Positions 24,222 to 28,494 of a stretch of 28,494 nt of DNA are shown piece by piece. Within the stretch, counting starts at the first letter, position 1. The number at the start of each line of letters is the position of its first letter. The DNA is taken from NCBI GenBank assembly GCA_036562185.1, contig DATCKN010000070.1:1-28494 (forward strand). Direction: 5' to 3'. Made by a program: the position numbers and the translations under genes. The DNA is from Thermoclostridium sp036562185. GTDB lineage: Bacteria > Bacillota > Clostridia > DSM-8532. The notes beneath the pieces are model-generated. The model searched no databases and had not been told where the DNA came from. It saw only the letters and a list, made by a program, of their open reading frames with translations.

Positions 24222-25811
24222 ATGTTGTTTACGTCATATAACTTTATCCTGTTTTTACTGGCTTTATTCATAATATATTATATAATCCCCCAAAAATATC
24301 AGTGGCTGCTTTTACTTGTGGCAAGCTTTTTCTTCTACAGCTGTTCGGGATGGGATAACATTGCGTATATCACGGTAACCATTACAGCCACTTATTTTAC
24401 CGCTGTTAAAATAGGGCAACTGCACCGGCAGCAGGAATTATACCTTAAAGAGAATAAAGGCAGCCTTTCCAAGGAAGAAAAAAAGGCGTACAAGGATAAG
24501 GTTAAATCGAAGCAAAAGAAATACCTGCTTTTATGCCTTTTCTTTGATCTTGGCGTTTTGGCCGTGGTAAAGTATACCAACTTTGCAATATCGAATATCA
24601 ATTCTGTTTCAAAGATATTTAATGCAGGTGAACTATCCTTTTTAGATATTGCCCTGCCAATGGGTATTTCTTTCTACACATTCCAGTCGGTGGGGTATCT
24701 CGTGGATGTATACCGTGGAAAATACGCTCCCGAGAAAAATATTGGCAAGTTTGCCCTTTTCGTTTCATTTTTCCCGCAACTAATCCAAGGTCCAATAAGC
24801 CGATTTGATGATTTGGGGTATCAGTTATATTCGGGGCACAGCTTTGATTTCAGGAATGTTTCATTTGGCATTCAGAGAATACTGTGGGGCTTTTTTAAAA
24901 AGCTTGTCATAGCCGATCGTATTTTGCCCGCGGTTAAAACCATAACTCAGAACCCTGACACATACCAGGGAATATATGTTCTAATCGGTATGGTGTTTTA
25001 TGCCATACAGTTATATGCGGATTTTACCGGCGGCATAGATATAACCATAGGTATTGCCGAGGTTTTGGGCATTAAGCTTAAGGAAAACTTCGAGCGGCCG
25101 TTCTTTTCAAAATCAACTGCCGAATACTGGAGAAGATGGCACATTTCAATGGGAACATGGTTCAGGGACTATGTGTTCTACCCTGTTTCTGTAAGCAATG
25201 CAATGCTGAAAATTTCGAAATTCTCAAGGGAAAAGTTCGGCGAAAATACAGGGAAAAGAGTTCCGGTTTATTTATCAACCATTATTGTCTGGTTTGCAAC
25301 AGGTATCTGGCATGGGGCAAGCTGGAACTTTATTGTATGGGGGCTTCTGAACTGTCTTGTCATTATCGTGTCCCAGGAACTTGAACCATTTTACGTCTGG
25401 TTTCACAATAGGTTCAATGTTCGTGATAAATTCATGTTTAAGCTGTTCCAGGTCGGAAGAACTTTTTTGCTTATGTCGGCAATCAGGATACTTGATTGTT
25501 ACAGAAATGTCCGTGTTACTTTCCGTATGTATGGTTCAATGGTCACAAAATGGAATATTGGCGAACTGTTTAATGGTGCGTTGCTGAAACTTGGAATTGA
25601 TAAGGCAGATTATTTTGTTCTTCTTTTTGGCATAATTATAATGATCGTTATAAGTCTTGCCCAAAGAAACGGAAGCATAAGAGAAAAACTATCTGCAAGG
25701 CCTGACGTTATCCGTTATGCAGCCTATGTTGGCTTGTTTATCTCAATCATTGTTTTTGGAGCATATGGTGTTGGATATGACAGAAACCAGTTTATATACA
25801 ATCAATTTTAA
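24222..25811 (+). CDS. MBOAT family acyltransferase (DltB/AlgI-like)
   Basis: Polytopic membrane O-acyltransferase of 529 residues that would move the carrier-bound acyl group across the membrane. It opens with a hydrophobic segment (YNFILFLLALFIIYYIIP) and has about ten further hydrophobic segments. The MBOAT motifs are complete: ALPMGISFYTFQSVGYLVDV, QLIQGPISRFDD, then EYWRRWHISMGTWFRDYV with H307, and ATGIWHGASWNFIVWG with the catalytic histidine H364. It is longer than DltB (about 400) and closer in size and motif spelling to AlgI-type proteins. Start follows GAGGAGTAGG. Gene order (adenylation, carrier, MBOAT, SGNH) differs from dltABCD, in which dltB precedes dltC. Confidence 0.93.
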   Translation: MLFTSYNFILFLLALFIIYYIIPQKYQWLLLLVASFFFYSCSGWDNIAYITVTITATYFTAVKIGQLHRQQELYLKENKGSLSKEEKKAYKDKVKSKQKKYLLLCLFFDLGVLAVVKYTNFAISNINSVSKIFNAGELSFLDIALPMGISFYTFQSVGYLVDVYRGKYAPEKNIGKFALFVSFFPQLIQGPISRFDDLGYQLYSGHSFDFRNVSFGIQRILWGFFKKLVIADRILPAVKTITQNPDTYQGIYVLIGMVFYAIQLYADFTGGIDITIGIAEVLGIKLKENFERPFFSKSTAEYWRRWHISMGTWFRDYVFYPVSVSNAMLKISKFSREKFGENTGKRVPVYLSTIIVWFATGIWHGASWNFIVWGLLNCLVIIVSQELEPFYVWFHNRFNVRDKFMFKLFQVGRTFLLMSAIRILDCYRNVRVTFRMYGSMVTKWNIGELFNGALLKLGIDKADYFVLLFGIIIMIVISLAQRNGSIREKLSARPDVIRYAAYVGLFISIIVFGAYGVGYDRNQFIYNQF

Positions 25812-25828
25812 CGGAAAGTGGTCATACT

Positions 25829-26911
25829 ATGGTTACATGGAAGAAAGCTGTTAAGTTGGCTGTTGTAGCCTTGTTTACAATTGCATTGCTGGTATTTCTG
25901 CAAAATCTTCTGATGCCCAAATATATGACCGAAATACTGGAAGGGGCGTTAATATCTGAATATTATCTTGAAGAATTCAAGGAGCACGATGTCATATTCA
26001 TTGGGGACTGCGAGGTATATGAGAATTTTTCCCCGATTGTCTTGTGGAAGGAGTATGGAATAACCAGCTTTATCCGTGGCAGCGCCCAGCAGTTGATATG
26101 GCAGTCCTATTACCTGCTCGAAGAAACCTTAAAGTATGAAAAACCTAAAGTAGTGGTTTTTAATGTGTTGTCCATGAAATACGACCGTCCGCAAAAGGAA
26201 TCATATAACCGCATGGCATTGGACGGTATGCCTTTATCGGTTCCAAAGCTTAAATCAATTAAGGCTTCAATGCTGGACGATGAGAAGTTTATCACTTACC
26301 TTTTCCCTATTTTAAGATATCACTCAAGGTGGAGCGAGTTGTCAGCCGAGGATTTTAAATACCTGTTCAAAAAGAGAAAGGTTACTCACAACGGGTATCT
26401 GATGAGGGTTGATGTGAAACCGGTAACAACAATCCCAAAGGAGAAAAAGCTTGCTAATTATCAGTTTAGTGATATTTGCTATGGGTACCTTGATAAAATG
26501 ACCGAACTTTGCAAAGAGAACGGCATTGAGCTTGTTTTAATTAAGGCTCCTACGATTTATCCCCACTGGTATGATGAATGGGATAAACAGATGGAGGATT
26601 ATGCCAGAAAGAATGATCTTTTATATATTAACTTTTTAAAGTATACGGATGAAATAGGTATTGATTTTCAGACCGATACCTATGACGCAGGGCTGCACCT
26701 TAACCTTTCGGGCGCTGAAAAGCTGTCCGGGTACTTTGGTAAGATTTTACAGGAGAAATTTAATCTTCCTGATCGAAGGAATAATAAAAAATTAAATATG
26801 ATTTGGGCTGCGAAAGAAGATTTGTATGTCTCTGAGATGGAAAAGCAGTATGCGGAGTTAGAGGAGTTTGGATATCTAAAAGCCTTTAACAGCAGAAGAA
26901 ATGAGGATTGA
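25829..26911 (+). CDS. Membrane-anchored SGNH/DltD-like protein with Cys in the nucleophile position
   Basis: Protein of 360 residues with one N-terminal membrane anchor (about 7-28, AVKLAVVALFTIALLVFLQN) and an outside SGNH-like domain. Block I reads VIFIGDCEVYENFSP, with C61 where SGNH enzymes have serine. Block V supplies D286 and H290 in YDAGLHLNLSG, as in DltD- and AlgX/J-type proteins. GSAQQLIWQSYYLLEE and VVVFNVLSMKYD are probably the other SGNH blocks. It starts 17 bp after the MBOAT gene, the same pairing as DltB-DltD and AlgI-AlgJ/X, where the SGNH partner hands the acyl group to the extracellular polymer. Seen: anchor, C61, D286, H290. Inferred: final transferase working through a thiol, or an inactive scaffold. 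Confidence 0.82.
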   Translation: MVTWKKAVKLAVVALFTIALLVFLQNLLMPKYMTEILEGALISEYYLEEFKEHDVIFIGDCEVYENFSPIVLWKEYGITSFIRGSAQQLIWQSYYLLEETLKYEKPKVVVFNVLSMKYDRPQKESYNRMALDGMPLSVPKLKSIKASMLDDEKFITYLFPILRYHSRWSELSAEDFKYLFKKRKVTHNGYLMRVDVKPVTTIPKEKKLANYQFSDICYGYLDKMTELCKENGIELVLIKAPTIYPHWYDEWDKQMEDYARKNDLLYINFLKYTDEIGIDFQTDTYDAGLHLNLSGAEKLSGYFGKILQEKFNLPDRRNNKKLNMIWAAKEDLYVSEMEKQYAELEEFGYLKAFNSRRNED

Positions 26912-26959
26912 ATTTCATACAGGGGAAGTAAATAAAAATCAGGAAAGAGGGGCTTAAAA

Positions 26960-27562
26960 ATGAAAAACAGAAAAGTAATTGTAATAATTACAGTATTGGC
27001 ATTAGTTGCCGTGGGAGCTGTGGTTGCAGCATTCAGCCTGGACAGCAATAAAGGTAATATTGATAATGCAAATGCAGGCGATAACGGCGGAGGCAGCAAA
27101 AATAGTACCGGCGGAAACCGGCAAAATGGGGGTGTTACCCAGGAAAAGGAAGGATATTACTTCGAATATAAAGGCATTAAGATAGGTATTAATGATGAAG
27201 CTGCTCCAATACTGGAAGCCCTTGGTGAACCAATGCACTATTTCGAGGCTCCAAGCTGCGCCTTTGAAGGCATGGATAAAATTTACTCATACAGCGGTTT
27301 TGAATTTACAACATATACAAAGGATAATAAAGACTACATCTCATCCATTGTTTTTCTTGATGATACAGTTACCACTAGAGAGGGTATAACACTGAATGCT
27401 ACTTTGGATGATATAATAAAAGCGTATGGAAGTGAATATGAGAAATCATATAACCAGTTTTCCTACAGTGACGGTAATTGTGTTCTATCATTTATTTTAG
27501 AAAATGACGGAGTTGTATCTGTTGAATATTCACTGCCCACAGGCAATAATATGGGAGGATAG
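26960..27562 (+). CDS. Small membrane-anchored or secreted protein of unknown function
   Basis: Not recognised as a named family. The 200-residue protein has an N-terminal hydrophobic segment (VIVIITVLALVAVGAVVAAF, residues 6-25), then a Gly/Asn/Ser-rich linker (about 30-58) and a globular domain (about 62-195) with YYFEYKGIKIGINDEAAPIL, a BamE/SmpA-like beta-strand style, and IYSYSGFEFTTYT. There is no lipobox cysteine at the end of the hydrophobic segment, so it is either anchored or released by signal peptidase I. It starts 48 bp after the SGNH gene, behind AAAGAGGGG, and is probably the last gene of the dlt-like unit. Its role may be in the envelope, but nothing in the sequence shows what it binds. 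Confidence 0.65.
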   Translation: MKNRKVIVIITVLALVAVGAVVAAFSLDSNKGNIDNANAGDNGGGSKNSTGGNRQNGGVTQEKEGYYFEYKGIKIGINDEAAPILEALGEPMHYFEAPSCAFEGMDKIYSYSGFEFTTYTKDNKDYISSIVFLDDTVTTREGITLNATLDDIIKAYGSEYEKSYNQFSYSDGNCVLSFILENDGVVSVEYSLPTGNNMGG

Positions 27563-27580
27563 TATTAATTACCATCCTCC
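27554..27580. terminator. Convergent hairpin covering both stop codons
   Basis: GGAGGAT-A-GTA (27554-27564) pairs with TAC-C-ATCCTCC (27570-27580), 10 of 11 pairs, around a 5-base loop. It contains the stop codon of the upstream gene and that of the convergent minus-strand gene, which are only 2 bp apart. There is no T run on either side, so it may block or stabilise 3' ends rather than terminate efficiently. Confidence 0.5.
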
Positions 27581-27942
27581 AGCTTTGCCCTAACATCGTT
27601 GATCTTCTTTATGTTCTCCAGATAATCCTTTTCAACAATAAATTTATTCTTGTAAAATTCTTCGATTTCGTATTCAAAGGCGTTCAATGCCTTTGTTACG
27701 GTGTCGAACTTCTCGGAATACTCATCATCAATCATTTTGATTTGCTTTTCATATTCAGCTTTTAAGGCCTCAATTTCCCTCTGATGCTCAGCTCTGAGGC
27801 TTGCTATTGTGTCCTCAAGCTCGAAGATTCTTGTTAGCTGTTCATTGAGCTCGAGAATTTTCTTCATGGAATATAAATTGGTTAAAACTAAACTTAAAAA
27901 CATAACACCGATTACTAAAACAGTAACAACATTTTTCTTCAT
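27565..27942 (-). CDS. Small membrane-anchored coiled-coil protein
   Basis: Not a named family that I recognise. The 125-residue protein has an N-terminal membrane segment (VVTVLVIGVMFLSLVLTNLY, residues 5-24) followed by an almost unbroken charged helix (about 28-120), rich in Glu, Lys and Leu with heptad-like spacing (LELNEQLTRIFELEDTIASL). This is the layout of a single-pass protein with a coiled coil, such as DivIC/FtsL-like or sporulation-associated proteins; none of these names can be justified. AAGGAG lies 8 bases before the ATG. It is convergent with the preceding gene, and its promoter must lie in the 460-bp gap shared with the LemA gene. Confidence 0.7.
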   Translation of the reverse strand: MKKNVVTVLVIGVMFLSLVLTNLYSMKKILELNEQLTRIFELEDTIASLRAEHQREIEALKAEYEKQIKMIDDEYSEKFDTVTKALNAFEYEIEEFYKNKFIVEKDYLENIKKINDVRAKLEDGN

Positions 27943-28000
27943 ATGTATGACTCCTTGTATAGTAATATTAATGTAAAATATTGTTATTCGGTTTCCAGTT

Positions 28001-28316
28001 GGTTACTGGATAAAACATACATTTCTTTCCTCACTGTTCCGCCTGCCGGTGCACGAACAGATATTTCTGCACCAAGGCAGAATTAAACTGCGTTTATTAT
28101 ATTTTATCGGTAAACTGGATAAATTTCTGAGTTCAAAGACGAAATTATGTCAACTAAATCAATAAAAATTTTCACCCTCCTAAAACAGTAACTGGTAAAG
28201 CATATTCTGATTTTTAGCTTTTAAAAAAGTATTGGTATTTTCTTTATGCCGATATAAGACTTTTATCCGGTAACACCGTAATATAGTTTAGTATGTTTGA
28301 TTATCCGGTTTTATAG
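28001..28316. repeat. Five copies of a GGATAAA-type motif in the divergent gap
   Basis: The 460-bp gap between the coiled-coil gene (minus) and the LemA gene (plus) holds no gene. It contains five related short sequences: GGTTACTGGATAAAAC (28001-28016), CGGTAAACTGGATAAAT (28108-28124), CAGTAACTGGTAAAG (28186-28200), and on the other strand TTTTATCCGGTAACACC (28261-28277) and GATTATCCGGTTTTATA (28300-28316). The shared core is GTWAMYGGATAAA. A hairpin TCCAGT/ACTGGA lies at 27994-28010. These could be binding sites of one regulator of the divergent genes. No known factor is assigned. Confidence 0.4.
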
Positions 28317-28402
28317 CTTTAAATTCCGGGTAAATTATGTTCGAAAGTTTTGAAGCATTTCGGACCATATTAAAAAATAAACCAGAACAGGAGTAAGGGA
28401 AT

Positions 28403-28494
28403 ATGAGAAAAGGATCAATCGTAATAATCGTATTGATAGCAGTTATAGCTGTTATTGTTTTTCCGGCTGTTAACACTTATAATAGTCTTGTGGA
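28403..28494 (+). CDS. LemA family protein, N-terminal fragment
   Basis: The frame runs off the end of the window. The first 30 residues show a short positive start (MRKGS), a membrane segment (IVIIVLIAVIAVIVFPA) and NTYNSLV, the place where LemA proteins enter their helical domain (YNxLV). AGGAG lies 12 bases upstream, with a further GGGA nearer the start. LemA proteins are small envelope proteins of poorly known function, often beside TPM-domain proteins. The call rests on a short match. Confidence 0.7.
   Translation, partial: MRKGSIVIIVLIAVIAVIVFPAVNTYNSLV

Noticed and set aside
22451..26911. Ordinary dltABCD operon for D-alanylation
   Set aside because: Gene order differs (carrier before MBOAT), the adenylation enzyme lacks the DltA cysteine and has Lys in the pocket, and the SGNH protein has a GDC motif unlike DltD. 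A D-Ala role is still possible, so this is kept as the refuting alternative.

Overview
The window looks like chromosome of a low-to-mid GC Gram-positive anaerobe, most likely a member of the Clostridia. The supports are strong AGGAGG-type ribosome binding sites, sigma-A promoters, a LexA box and Rex boxes of the Firmicutes type, a LemA start, and mostly one-directional gene order. The species cannot be named from the sequence. The first 9 kb is visibly more AT-rich than the rest, so it is probably an acquired module inserted beside housekeeping genes.

Positions 1-9025 hold a compact type III-D-like CRISPR effector operon. In order it encodes a small Cas10 without an HD domain, a Csm3-like Cas7, Csx10 (Cas5-like), a fused tandem Cas7-Cas7 protein, Csx19, a TIGR03986-type RAMP protein, and a TIGR02710-type CARF protein with a C-terminal HEPN RNase motif. 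The genes overlap or are separated by a few bases. No CRISPR array, cas6 or cas1/cas2 lies inside the window. A 680-bp non-coding stretch follows and contains several nested inverted repeats that may form a structured RNA.

Positions 9600-15200 carry single-gene units. They are an SDR oxidoreductase under a promoter flanked by two near-perfect Rex boxes, an SOS-controlled Y-family DNA polymerase (minus strand, perfect LexA palindrome), trpS, and an acyl-CoA ligase whose promoter shows that the real start is internal. Good hairpin terminators separate several of these units. Positions 15200-15884 are essentially empty.

Positions 15885-21531 encode two translationally coupled FAD proteins, RNase Z and a membrane-anchored transglutaminase-like protein with Ig-like repeats.

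Positions 21611-27562 are the most unusual part. An Asp/Glu racemase is followed by a dlt-like cassette: adenylation enzyme, carrier protein, MBOAT acyltransferase and membrane-anchored SGNH protein. The adenylation pocket, read by eye, begins D-A-K as in glutamate-activating NRPS domains and lacks the DltA cysteine, and the SGNH nucleophile position is a cysteine. This suggests a Dlt-type system that decorates a surface polymer with an acidic amino acid rather than D-alanine. Substrate and acceptor are inferred, not shown. The window closes with a small anchored protein, a convergent coiled-coil membrane protein, a region with five copies of a GGATAAA-type motif, and the start of a LemA-family gene.
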